Below, one piece after another: positions 1 to 7,244 of a DNA stretch of 21,357 bases. Both the position numbers and the translations under genes were made by a program. This DNA comes from RGIG5612 sp964528825. GTDB lineage: Bacteria; Bacillota; Clostridia; Lachnospirales; Lachnospiraceae. The stretch is from assembly GCA_964528825.1 (NCBI GenBank), contig CAZGVB010000027.1, positions 1-21,357 on the forward strand, read 5' to 3'. The notes under the pieces are model-generated. The model was not told the DNA's origin and searched no databases. It saw nothing but the letters and a program-made list of their open reading frames with translations. Each line of letters opens with the position of its first letter. Position 1 is the stretch's first letter.

Positions 1-100
1 GTGTGCGAGGAGCAGAAAATGCTGCTTGTCTTTGCTGCCTTAGCACACGCACAGTGCTGAAAATTGTCCGGATGAAAGATCTGCTGGCGATCACTTGACG
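1..100. repeat. Dispersed ~100-bp intergenic repeat, copy A
   Basis: This stretch aligns without gaps to 2050-2149 at roughly 80% identity by eye. Shared blocks include TGTCTTTG, TTAGCACACG and TGTCCGGATGAAAGAT. GTGTGC at 1-6 and GCACAC at 43-48 form an inverted repeat that is kept in both copies. Frames are broken by stops, so it does not look coding. It lies just upstream of the promoter of the first gene. It may continue beyond the left edge of the window. Confidence 0.75.
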
Positions 101-133
101 GTGACTTTACAAGAAAAGCAAAGATTAAAGTTG

Positions 134-162
134 TTGAATCTTATCAAAGCGTTCCGTATAAT
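134..162 (+). promoter_or_regulatory. Sigma-A-type promoter of the first polysaccharide block
   Basis: TTGAAT (134-139) and a perfect TATAAT (157-162) are separated by exactly 17 bp. A transcript starting near 169 would have a leader of about 28 nt carrying a GGGGGAA ribosome site before the start at 197. This is the best promoter match seen upstream of the first gene run. Confidence 0.7.
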
Positions 163-196
163 ATGTATGTTCTATGGGAATGCGGGGGAATGAAAC

Positions 197-646
197 ATGA
201 AGATCTGTATGGTAGGGTCGTCCGGAGGACATCTTACTCATCTATATATGCTGAAGGCATTTTGGCAAAAGCATGACCGCTTTTGGGTCACATTTGATAA
301 GGCTGATGCCAGATCTATCCTGGAGGGAGAGAAAGTATACAACTGCTATTTTCCTACAAATAGAAATATAAAGAATCTGATAAAAAATACGTGGCTTGCC
401 TTTAAGCTGATTAAAAAAGAGCGGCCCGATGTGATAATATCATGCGGGGCAGGTGTTGCTGTGCCTTTTTTCTATGTCGGCAAGCTGTATGGTGCAAAGA
501 CTGTATATATAGAGGTCTTTGATCGCATAGATTCTTCCTCAATGACAGGCAGGCTGGTCAAACCTGTTTGTGATAAGTTCATAGTCGAATGGGAAGAAAT
601 GAAAAAGGTATATCCGGGATCTATCAATCTCGGCAGTATATTCTGA
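197..646 (+). CDS. Alg14-like glycosyltransferase subunit (PssD type)
   Basis: The 149-residue protein matches the Alg14/PssD family, the membrane-anchoring and acceptor-side half of a split GT-B glycosyltransferase that acts on lipid-linked sugars at the inner face of the membrane. The N-terminal glycine loop GSSGGHL is at residues 7-13. ISCGAGVAVPFF (about 81-92) and the KTVYIEVFDRID block (101-112) are family hallmarks. Length is normal for the family. A G-rich ribosome site (GGGGGAA) precedes the ATG. The partner Alg13-like subunit starts only 7 nt after the stop, which supports a two-subunit enzyme. In lactococcal and pneumococcal clusters such pairs add the second sugar of the repeat unit; the sugar used here cannot be read from the sequence. 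Confidence 0.9.
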   Translation: MKICMVGSSGGHLTHLYMLKAFWQKHDRFWVTFDKADARSILEGEKVYNCYFPTNRNIKNLIKNTWLAFKLIKKERPDVIISCGAGVAVPFFYVGKLYGAKTVYIEVFDRIDSSSMTGRLVKPVCDKFIVEWEEMKKVYPGSINLGSIF

Positions 647-653
647 GGATATT

Positions 654-1154
654 ATGATTTTTGTAACAGTTGGTACACATGAACAGCAATTTAACCGTCT
701 CGTCGAATGTATAGACAGATTAAAATGCGACGGCAGGATAGACGAAGACGTTTTTATACAGACAGGATATTGTACATATGAGCCGAAATATTGCAAATGG
801 GAGAGGATGATCCCCTACAGCGATATGGACAGGCTTATTAAAGAGGCACATATAGTTATCACACATGCGGGTCCGTCAAGCTTTATACCGGTGATCCGCG
901 AAGGAAAGATACCGATAGTGGTGCCTCGTGCAAAAAAATATAACGAGCATGTAAATGATCATCAGGTCATTTTCAGCAGAGCGGTATCTGAAAGGATGAA
1001 CAATATCATTCTTACAGAGGATGTCACAAAGCTTGGTGATATCCTTGATAATTATGACGCTCTGGCCGGCGAGATGATACCGAAGATCCATTCAAATAAC
1101 GAAAAATTCGTTGCCGATTTTGAAAAGATCGTCAACGAGCTTGTGAATAAATGA
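654..1154 (+). CDS. Alg13-like glycosyltransferase catalytic subunit (PssE type)
   Basis: This 166-residue protein is the Alg13/PssE-like partner that binds the nucleotide sugar in the split GT-B enzyme. It starts with MIFVTVGTHEQQFNRLVE (1-18). It carries THAGPSSF (70-77) and a PRAKKYNEHVNDHQ block (91-104), which in this family lie in the donor-binding C-terminal Rossmann domain. The ribosome site GAGGA overlaps the end of the preceding gene. The stop codon overlaps the next start by 4 nt (ATGA), so translation is probably coupled to both neighbours. Function together with the preceding protein is inferred from family and adjacency. Sugar specificity is unknown. Confidence 0.9.
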   Translation: MIFVTVGTHEQQFNRLVECIDRLKCDGRIDEDVFIQTGYCTYEPKYCKWERMIPYSDMDRLIKEAHIVITHAGPSSFIPVIREGKIPIVVPRAKKYNEHVNDHQVIFSRAVSERMNNIILTEDVTKLGDILDNYDALAGEMIPKIHSNNEKFVADFEKIVNELVNK

Positions 1155-2029
1155 ACGAAAAGATCAGTGTGCTCCTGTGTACATATAATGGTGAAAAATA
1201 TCTGCGGGAACAGCTTGAGTCACTGATATCTCAGGCAGACTGCTGTACCTGTATTGTTGCTCATGACGACGGTTCGTCAGACAATTCCGTAAAAATCTTA
1301 AATGAATATGGTATCCGGGTATCTGGAGATGAGCATCTCGGGGCAGCTCGCGGTTTTTTTTATCTGCTGGAAAATTCGCCGGACACCGACTTTTATGCTT
1401 TTTGCGATCAGGATGATGTCTGGGATAAGGATAAGCTAAGGAGCGGCATGGCTGCTATAGAGGGCTGTGACGGTCCTGCGATATATTCCTGTTCAAGCAG
1501 GATCATTGATGAAAAGGGCGATTTTGTGATGTATCACAGCCATAATAACAGCCGTTCCCTTTCATCAAGGCTTTTTTATGCAAGCATTGCAGGAAATACT
1601 ATGGTCTTTAACAAGTCACTTAAGGATATTGCGTTGAAGCATATTCCAAATCGGCTGATAATGCACGATTCGTGGCTTGTAAAGCTGTGCATTGCCGTAG
1701 GCGGGACATTGATATTGGATGAGATGCCGCATATAGATTACAGGATACATGGCAGCAATTCCGTGGGAGTCGAGATGTCTCTGACGCAAAAGATGAAAAA
1801 GTTCGTCACTGTGATCGGTAAAGACGGTCAGGGACAGGAATTTACGGATATCTGTGATGCATATAAGGATATAGTACTTCCCGAATATATGCAATTGGCA
1901 CAGGAAACCGCTGCATCAAGAGAAAAGTCGTCCCTGCGAAGAGGATTCATGAAAAGAAACGGCATAGATTTTGCAGGAAGAGCCTTTAACAGCGCATTTG
2001 CGATCAAGGTATTGCGCGGCAATATTTAA
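1151..2029 (+). CDS. Family 2 glycosyltransferase, rhamnosyltransferase-like
   Basis: A 292-residue GT-A enzyme. SVLLCTYNGEKYLREQLESL (6-25), DDGSSD (39-44) and CDQDDVW (85-91) are the usual nucleotide-binding and DxD-type motifs of the GT2 branch that contains RgpB-like rhamnosyltransferases; a MHDSW motif further on is also typical. No membrane helix is apparent, so it should act at the cytoplasmic face on a lipid-linked intermediate. The start overlaps the previous stop by 4 nt. Rhamnose as the donor is only suggested by family resemblance and no rhamnose synthesis genes are in the window. The gene is followed by a 203-bp spacer holding a dispersed repeat and short iterons. Confidence 0.88.
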   Translation: MNEKISVLLCTYNGEKYLREQLESLISQADCCTCIVAHDDGSSDNSVKILNEYGIRVSGDEHLGAARGFFYLLENSPDTDFYAFCDQDDVWDKDKLRSGMAAIEGCDGPAIYSCSSRIIDEKGDFVMYHSHNNSRSLSSRLFYASIAGNTMVFNKSLKDIALKHIPNRLIMHDSWLVKLCIAVGGTLILDEMPHIDYRIHGSNSVGVEMSLTQKMKKFVTVIGKDGQGQEFTDICDAYKDIVLPEYMQLAQETAASREKSSLRRGFMKRNGIDFAGRAFNSAFAIKVLRGNI

Positions 2030-2049
2030 GGAGCCGGAGAGAGTAAGCC

Positions 2050-2149
2050 GTGTGCGGGGAGCAGAAAAAGCATCATGTCTTTGAAACATTAGCACACGTG
2101 CAGTGTTAAAGCATGTCCGGATGAAAGATCCGCGGGCGATTATCCTACA
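2050..2149. repeat. Dispersed ~100-bp intergenic repeat, copy B
   Basis: Ungapped partner of 1-100, about 80% identical by eye. The GTGTGC (2050-2055) and GCACAC (2092-2097) arms are preserved. It occupies the spacer between two glycosyltransferase genes and has no open frame. Copy A also lies just before a glycosyltransferase gene, so both copies have the same position relative to genes. It resembles neither a known insertion sequence nor a riboswitch that I recognise. Confidence 0.75.
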
Positions 2150-2197
2150 GCGACGATTATCCTACAGCTGAAAGATTCACAGACGATTATCCTACAG
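2137..2197. repeat. Three perfect 14-bp direct repeats
   Basis: CGATTATCCTACAG occurs exactly at 2137-2150, 2154-2167 and 2184-2197, with start-to-start distances of 17 and 30 bp. The first copy overlaps the end of the dispersed repeat, where copy A has a diverged sequence instead. The array lies 36 bp before the next start codon, so it could be an operator or a slippage product. Confidence 0.85.
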
Positions 2198-2232
2198 CAG
2201 CGATCATATTTGAATATCTACGGGAGCATCCG

Positions 2233-3048
2233 ATGAGTGACAGGTCGGCTACTATCATATGTATAGTAAATAATATAGATATATATAATGGTTTTAAAAA
2301 GAGCCTTGAGGAGCAGACCTTCAAGGACTACGATCTTATATCCGTCATGAACCTGGACGGCAGATATAAGGGAGCGCGAGAGATATACAACCAATATACG
2401 GCCGCGGATATGGGCAGATATGTCCTGTTTATCCATCCTGATATCAGATTTTCAGATGAAAGGGCTCTTGAGGATATCATTGCCTATGCAGACAGCTGCA
2501 GACCCTTTGGTGTGCTGGGGGTCGCGGGGGCAGCGCCCTGTGTGGGCGCATGCGGCGCATCAGAGAATGAGTCGGTGCCCGGCAGAGCATCTGCGCAGCC
2601 ACATTTGAAGCCCGCGCGTCAGATATTTACAACTATCGTTCAGGGAGATGATGGGAGCCATGTGGGCGAGAGCATCGAGAGCCCTGTCAGCGTGCAGACT
2701 CTTGACGAATGTTTTTTTATCATAGAGCGTGAGCGACTTGCAGAATATCCTTTTTCAGACAAGGCGGGATGGCATCTTTATTGCGTGGAATATTGCCTTA
2801 ATATGCAAAAATGCGGCTATAGAAATATAGCAGTGCCTGCGAGAATATGGCATATGTCTGACGGAAAGTCATTAAATGCGCAATATATGCTGCAGCTTGA
2901 AGAGCTTATAAAAGAATTCAGACAGGATAATGACATTATATATACTACCGTGAAGGCATGGAGCACACATGGCCCTGCGGCGTATATTTACAGAAGATAT
3001 TATTATCTGAAGCAGCTTATAAAAGGGCATCTTCTCGGGCGAAAGTAA
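2233..3048 (+). CDS. StrF-like family 2 glycosyltransferase
   Basis: The 271-residue protein fits the StrF-type GT2 group (Pfam Glyco_tranf_2_5, from memory). It shows GAREIYNQY (47-55), the LFIHPDIRF strand (65-73) in place of the usual HQD motif, a DECFFIIERE block (159-168) and WHLYCVEYCL (180-189), followed by WHMSDGKS (206-213). Residues about 98-130 form an Ala/Gly/Pro-rich, probably flexible insert encoded by a GC-rich patch (2520-2620), absent from most relatives as I remember them. A GGGAG ribosome site lies 6 nt before the ATG. It probably adds one sugar in the same polysaccharide as its neighbours; donor unknown. A 155-bp tandem-repeat spacer follows. Confidence 0.78.
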   Translation: MSDRSATIICIVNNIDIYNGFKKSLEEQTFKDYDLISVMNLDGRYKGAREIYNQYTAADMGRYVLFIHPDIRFSDERALEDIIAYADSCRPFGVLGVAGAAPCVGACGASENESVPGRASAQPHLKPARQIFTTIVQGDDGSHVGESIESPVSVQTLDECFFIIERERLAEYPFSDKAGWHLYCVEYCLNMQKCGYRNIAVPARIWHMSDGKSLNAQYMLQLEELIKEFRQDNDIIYTTVKAWSTHGPAAYIYRRYYYLKQLIKGHLLGRK

Positions 3049-3056
3049 GCAATAGA

Positions 3057-3220
3057 TAAGATCGTTCATAAGAGTACGAAAGCAAGAAATAAACGAGATC
3101 TCACATAAAAATGCGAATATAGAAAACAAACGAGATCAAGCATAAGAGCGCGAATATAGAAAATAAATGAAATCTCACATAGGAGTGCTAATACAGAAAA
3201 TAAATGAAATTCAGCATAAT
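3057..3220. repeat. Tandem array, 37-bp unit, running into the next start codon
   Basis: Four contiguous 37-bp units lie at 3057-3093, 3094-3130, 3131-3167 and 3168-3204. Units end in AGAAAATAAA or close variants and share a CATAAGAG-type core. A partial fifth copy begins at 3205 and is the first codons of the downstream gene (about 10 of 14 bases match). The array fills almost the entire spacer. Because each junction reads AAATAAA followed by TGAAAT or CGAGAT, the last full junction makes an extra ATG at 3167, out of frame with the real start at 3204. Confidence 0.88.
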
Positions 3221-4274
3221 CATACCGGTATATAATGCGCAGGCTACCCTTTTGGATACGCTAGCGAGCATTGATGCACAAACCTATAAAGATTTTGAGG
3301 TCATATTGACAGATGACGGATCTGTCGACGGCAGCGGCCATATCTGCGATGAATATTGTGCCGGCCATACCGGTGCATCTGTTATACACAGATCAAATGC
3401 AGGAGCACTGTCCGCAAGATGCGCAGGAGCCGCTGCAGCTGTCGGTGATTATCTTATATTTGTTGACGCAGACGATCTGCTGATGCCGGATGCACTATGC
3501 ATCTTGAGAGATATCATAAAAGACGGAAAATATGACATGATCATATACAATGCGGTAATGTATGACGGCAAGAATGATAAGATATTTTTCGAGCATGTCC
3601 TGCCGCAGGGTCAGGTCAGGAACAAGAGCCTTATATATGACAAGCTTTTTACATCCTACAGTCTCAATTCCATGTGCATTAAGGCGATAGACAGGAGGAT
3701 ATTCGAAGAGCTGAAGGATACGGATCTTTCGCCATTTTATGATTGCAAGGTTGCAGAGGATATGCTGCAGTCTGCATTGGTATATAAGAGAGCAAAGAAT
3801 GTCTATTATCTTGACAAGGCATTATACAGATATAGGGTCTCACAGGGAGCATCTCACAGCTTTGATCCGGATTTTTACAGATCTAATCTGAGAATAAACA
3901 GATATATATGTGACCTGCTTGGCGGCAGGGATAGTATAGGCACGGTAGAGGGCGAGGATGCCCATGCAGTGCAGACCGTGTCTGATGAATGCAATGAGGA
4001 TATAAAGGATATAGAAGAAAAGTCTGCTGTGCATCTGCTGATCGCGGCCTATGCAGGAATATCTCAAATGAGATATTGCAAAAAGACAGATGAGACCATC
4101 TTAAAGGATATATCAGACGATGAGGCCTTTAGAAATTCCTGCGAAATGATTCTTACAAAGGACAGCAAATGCAGACAATATCTCAGCCGCAGGCAGAGAT
4201 ATGTGCTTGGGTTGCTTAAGGAAGGGCACTTTTTTATAATAAAGATGCTGATAGGTATCAAAAGGATATTATAA
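3204..4274 (+). CDS. Family 2 glycosyltransferase (EpsJ-like)
   Basis: A 356-residue GT-A protein. FSIIIPVYNAQATLLDTL (3-20), DDGS (37-40) and VDADD (87-91) mark the nucleotide-sugar and metal sites; the C-terminal half, including a VAEDML segment, is typical of the EpsJ-like branch. An acidic, low-similarity insert spans about residues 238-273. The ribosome site is unclear: AGGAG at 3181-3185 is 18 nt away and belongs to the upstream repeat unit. I keep the ATG at 3204 because the GT2 N-terminal strand starts directly there. The gene sits between two tandem-repeat spacers. Likely role is transfer of a sugar to a lipid-linked oligosaccharide; donor unknown. Confidence 0.87.
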   Translation: MKFSIIIPVYNAQATLLDTLASIDAQTYKDFEVILTDDGSVDGSGHICDEYCAGHTGASVIHRSNAGALSARCAGAAAAVGDYLIFVDADDLLMPDALCILRDIIKDGKYDMIIYNAVMYDGKNDKIFFEHVLPQGQVRNKSLIYDKLFTSYSLNSMCIKAIDRRIFEELKDTDLSPFYDCKVAEDMLQSALVYKRAKNVYYLDKALYRYRVSQGASHSFDPDFYRSNLRINRYICDLLGGRDSIGTVEGEDAHAVQTVSDECNEDIKDIEEKSAVHLLIAAYAGISQMRYCKKTDETILKDISDDEAFRNSCEMILTKDSKCRQYLSRRQRYVLGLLKEGHFFIIKMLIGIKRIL

Positions 4275-4296
4275 CAGCACAGCTTGAGGCAAGCTG

Positions 4297-4490
4297 TGAG
4301 CAGGTCGAAAACGCAATATGATAGCTTGAAGGCATACTATACACGAATCGAAATCATAATGGGCAGATTGAGTGCATAGTATGCTCGGATGGGCAGATTG
4401 AAAATATGTTATGGGTAGTTAAAAACATATTTATGAGCAGGTCAAAAATACATTTATGAGCGGATCGGTAATGTATCCATGAGCAGATCG
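4297..4490. repeat. Tandem array, 22-23-bp unit, ending in the next start codon
   Basis: Clear units start with ATGGGCAG, ATGGGTAG or ATGAGCRG at 4359, 4389, 4411, 4433 and 4456. The gene start ATGAGCAGATCG at 4479 is the next unit, with 11 of 12 bases identical to the unit before it. More decayed copies reach back to about 4297 (TGAGCAGGTCG). Spacing from 4389 onward is 22, 22, 23 and 23 bp. The array thus creates five upstream ATG codons. Almost the whole 204-bp spacer is made of it. Confidence 0.88.
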
Positions 4491-5993
4491 TGTAAGAGAA
4501 TTCCCAATATAATATATATCATAATCTGCGCTGCCGTGCTGACAGGGGCGGCATATGTGATGATCTTTTCATACGAGGGAAGGATCATCAGAGAGTCTAT
4601 AGGCAATATCCCATTTGCAGTCGCAGCATTGTCCGCTGCAGCATATGTTTTTATTCCTGCATTCGTATCCGGCATAAGAAAAAGACCGGCATTACTATTT
4701 CTTTATTTCTTTATCGTACCCGCACTTCTTTGCGCACTGCTTATCCCTGCGGGCTTTGTGCCGGATGAGGAAAAACATTTTCTCAGAGCTCTCAGCCTCA
4801 GCCAATTTCATGTCATTTCGGGAGATGTATGCGTACCTGAGAATATAAATGATATTTTCGGGATAAAGGGCTTTGACAATCTTATCAACCTTTGGAGCCT
4901 TAAGGCATCAGATGCGACATATATGACATCATGTACGATGGCGATATTTTATGCGCCGCTGTCATATCTGCCGCAATCCATAGGCGTATGGATGTCATCA
5001 TTATTTACGGATCATCTTTATGTGATTTTTATATCTGCGAGGCTGTCTTGTCTTGCGGCGACGACGGCTATGCTTTATCTTGCCGTTCGGATCGCGCCGT
5101 TTGGAAAATATATCATTATAATGCTCTCGCTTATGCCGCTTTTTATACAGGAGGCTGCGTCTGTGGCAGTAGACGGGCTTTCTGTGGCATCAGTGATATT
5201 GATGGCGGCCTTTTATTTTTATCTTAGAGAGCAAAAGGCACCTTTTACAAAGAGACAGATAGTCACAATGGCTCTTACGATCATTTCGGTCTTTTCGGTT
5301 AAAAGCGCATATCTGCTGCTCGGATTTATCTTTATGCTTCTTCCGCCAGCAGGCTTTGGAGGCATTAAAAGAAAGAGGATTATACTTCTTTCGGTATATA
5401 TCTTGGCAATATTGCTGCCTGTGATATATTGGCTGCTTGTATATTTTTGCGGCTTTGATTTTTCAAAGAGCGTAGGAGATGGGGCATCGATCATGAGCCA
5501 GCTTTCATTGCTGATAGGCGATCCTCTTAAGTTCCCGCGCGTGCTGTTTAATACATTATCGGCAAATGCGATCTGGTATTTCAAATCCTGTTTTTCGCTG
5601 TTGCTGCTTTCCTTCGATATGTCTAAGGCGGCAATATTGCTGCTTATGATATGTCTTGTGGTTACATTGCTTTTAGGTCGGCATGCACGCATAGGATGGC
5701 GCAATGTGATATTTATCACGGCCGCATCGCTGATCACTGTCATTATGATATTTGGACTCGAGTATCTCCAATGGACAGGTACGGGAGCAGATATGATAGA
5801 CGGAGTGCAGGGAAGGTATTTTATTCCGTTGTTCTTTCCTATTTTATGCATGATAAGACTCCCACAGCCTTTGCAAAATGCGGATGGTGCAAGTGCGGAA
5901 CGTGGGATGCAGATAGTACAGACCCTGATCATATCAAGCACCGCGGCTGTTGCACTTACGTCACTTATGAGCGCTGCAGCTACGCTGCTGTGA
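4479..5993 (+). CDS. DUF2142-family polytopic membrane protein
   Basis: A 504-residue protein with about a dozen hydrophobic segments. PDEEKHFLRAL (95-105) follows the second or third helix and QGRYFIP (444-450) lies in a late loop; I recognise this pair as the signature of DUF2142, whose overall layout resembles GT-C glycosyltransferases that use polyprenyl-linked sugars outside the membrane. That fits its place in a polysaccharide locus that otherwise has no polymerase or flippase in view, but the activity is unproven. The start lacks a clear ribosome site and lies in a tandem array, so the exact first codon is uncertain. The 3' end converges on the dehydrogenase gene, leaving only 2 nt between the stops. 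Confidence 0.8.
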   Translation: MSRSCKRIPNIIYIIICAAVLTGAAYVMIFSYEGRIIRESIGNIPFAVAALSAAAYVFIPAFVSGIRKRPALLFLYFFIVPALLCALLIPAGFVPDEEKHFLRALSLSQFHVISGDVCVPENINDIFGIKGFDNLINLWSLKASDATYMTSCTMAIFYAPLSYLPQSIGVWMSSLFTDHLYVIFISARLSCLAATTAMLYLAVRIAPFGKYIIIMLSLMPLFIQEAASVAVDGLSVASVILMAAFYFYLREQKAPFTKRQIVTMALTIISVFSVKSAYLLLGFIFMLLPPAGFGGIKRKRIILLSVYILAILLPVIYWLLVYFCGFDFSKSVGDGASIMSQLSLLIGDPLKFPRVLFNTLSANAIWYFKSCFSLLLLSFDMSKAAILLLMICLVVTLLLGRHARIGWRNVIFITAASLITVIMIFGLEYLQWTGTGADMIDGVQGRYFIPLFFPILCMIRLPQPLQNADGASAERGMQIVQTLIISSTAAVALTSLMSAAATLL

Positions 5994-5995
5994 CG

Positions 5996-6946
5996 TCATG
6001 CTTCTTTATTCAGGTAAGCGTCCAGATTGTTTGCTATTGTGACGACCGCCCTGTCGAAATAATTCGGGCTGTCGGCCGAGCAATGCGGGGTAATGATGAC
6101 ATTCTCCATATCCCATAGAGGGGAATCTTCACCGAGTGGCTCGGGAGTCACCGCATCCAGAGCAGCCCCGGCTATCTCGCCGCTCTTAAGTGCGGCAATG
6201 AGAGCATCTGTATCCACGGTCGCTCCTCGGCCTATATTGATGAATATGGCATCATCCCGCATCTTCTTAAAGAAATCCGCATCAAACATCTGAGCGGACT
6301 GCGGCGTATCGGGGACAAGATCGACCACAAAGTCGCACTCCTTCAGCATATCGTCTATCTCTGTAAGCGCATACATCCGGTCAATATTTTCCATATTTGC
6401 GGGATTTCTCCTGCAGCCGAGCACAGTCATGTCAAGACGCTTGCACAAAAGAGCCACTCTGCTGCCGATATCTCCCATACCGATGATGCCTACTGTCGTG
6501 TCCTTGCATTCCCGAAGCTTGCAAAGACTCGGCTTCTGCCAGAGATGCGCACGTTGACGCGCGCCCATAAGAGGAAAGGAACGCAAAAAGCTTAGGATAT
6601 ATGTAATGCAGGTCTCCGCCATTACATATCCGTGGACACCCTTCATTTTGCTTAGGATGATTCCTCTCTCCTTTAGCCCGTCAATCTTGTCAAGACCCTC
6701 TGTGCCTGCAGAAAGTGACTGTATCCATTTAAGGTTCTTTAGCTTTTGGCAGGAGGCTGCAGGCGTGTCCCTTCCCCATGCCATCAATATCTCGGCATCC
6801 AGATCGTCGGCTATGAGCTCATCTTCGTCCCTATACAGGCGAAGAACGCCATCTGTATTGTGCGATGCCAATATGTCAATATGCTCCTTGGTAAGCACCA
6901 TGGGATGGGCTGGTGTAGGCTTGTAAAGTATAGCTATGTTCGGCAT
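5996..6946 (-). CDS. D-2-hydroxyacid dehydrogenase (NAD(P)-dependent)
   Basis: I start the protein at 6946 (316 residues) because GGAGGG lies 6 nt upstream; the reading frame extends 14 codons further but without a ribosome site. The NAD-binding loop GMGDIG is at 156-161. The catalytic triad of the family is present as R240 (NIGRG), E269 (TPEP) and H288 (ITPH). LSAGTEGLDKI (78-88) is the N-terminal substrate-loop region. The family reduces 2-ketoacids to D-2-hydroxyacids such as D-lactate, D-glycerate or 3-phosphoglycerate derivatives; the substrate here is not determinable. It is the only minus-strand gene inside the polysaccharide region, lying between two runs on the other strand, and may be unrelated to them. 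Confidence 0.9.
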   Translation of the reverse strand: MPNIAILYKPTPAHPMVLTKEHIDILASHNTDGVLRLYRDEDELIADDLDAEILMAWGRDTPAASCQKLKNLKWIQSLSAGTEGLDKIDGLKERGIILSKMKGVHGYVMAETCITYILSFLRSFPLMGARQRAHLWQKPSLCKLRECKDTTVGIIGMGDIGSRVALLCKRLDMTVLGCRRNPANMENIDRMYALTEIDDMLKECDFVVDLVPDTPQSAQMFDADFFKKMRDDAIFINIGRGATVDTDALIAALKSGEIAGAALDAVTPEPLGEDSPLWDMENVIITPHCSADSPNYFDRAVVTIANNLDAYLNKEA

Positions 6947-7043
6947 GACTTCCCTCCGGATTTTTCTAAAAAAATATGCAATTCTCAAGACATTTGTAAT
7001 CTGCTCATTTTTCTGCGGAAAAAGGCCGCTTATTCATGTTTAT

Positions 7044-7102
7044 GCGGGTCTCAAGGTCAAGACCCGCCTGCAAGCAGGATCACATCGGGATCTTGAAACT
7101 GT
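7044..7102 (-). promoter_or_regulatory. Possible structured leader of the dehydrogenase gene
   Basis: GCGGGTC (7044-7050) pairs perfectly with GACCCGC (7061-7067). The overlapping CCTGC-AA-GCAGG (7067-7078) is a second hairpin. A third pairing joins 7048-7058 with 7092-7102 (about 9 of 11 pairs) and is incompatible with the first. On the minus strand these lie about 100-155 nt upstream of the dehydrogenase start. Alternative pairings are suggestive of an attenuator or riboswitch, but I recognise no known class. Confidence 0.35.
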
Positions 7103-7164
7103 TGACATTGATATCATGTTATCACATTAACTGATATATCGCAGTATCAATGGGAAAATTTACT

Positions 7165-7196
7165 TTTCGGCGATTACCCTGCAGTAACCGCCGAAA
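7165..7196. promoter_or_regulatory. Strong stem-loop upstream of the second operon promoter
   Basis: TTTCGGCG (7165-7172) pairs with CGCCGAAA (7189-7196), and TTAC (7174-7177) with GTAA (7184-7187), leaving a CCTGCA loop. No T-run follows on either strand, so it is not a normal terminator. It lies 20 bp before the -35 box, where an activator or repressor could bind. Confidence 0.45.
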
Positions 7197-7215
7197 TGCC
7201 GAATATCCGAAAAAT

Positions 7216-7244
7216 ATGACATAGAGAGCAGAATGTTGTATAAT
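7216..7244 (+). promoter_or_regulatory. Sigma-A-type promoter of the GT2/LicD/CDP-polyol run
   Basis: ATGACA (7216-7221, five of six to consensus) and TATAAT (7239-7244) are 17 bp apart. The -10 lies within the palindrome GTTGTATAATACAAC (7235-7249), which could be an operator. A start near 7251 leaves a leader of roughly 115 nt before the gene at 7367. No other promoter as good is seen before 14627. Confidence 0.7.

Noticed and set aside
1..100. Insertion sequence
   Set aside because: No transposase, target duplication or long terminal inverted repeats; only a short GTGTGC/GCACAC dyad.
2420..2608. Frameshift or second gene in the StrF-like glycosyltransferase
   Set aside because: Motifs before and after the GC-rich insert are in the same frame, so the gene is intact.
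3057..3204. CRISPR array
   Set aside because: The units are contiguous with no unique spacers, and no cas genes are present; these are ordinary tandem repeats.
5219..5941. 240-codon open frame opposite the DUF2142 gene
   Set aside because: It lies entirely within a clear membrane-protein gene, has no ribosome site and no recognisable motif.
6947..6988. 14-codon N-terminal extension of the dehydrogenase
   Set aside because: The GGAGGG ribosome site lies within this stretch, 6 nt before the ATG at 6946, and the family fold begins there.
7165..7196. Transcription terminator
   Set aside because: The stem is strong, but no T-run follows on either strand and no gene reads into it from either side.
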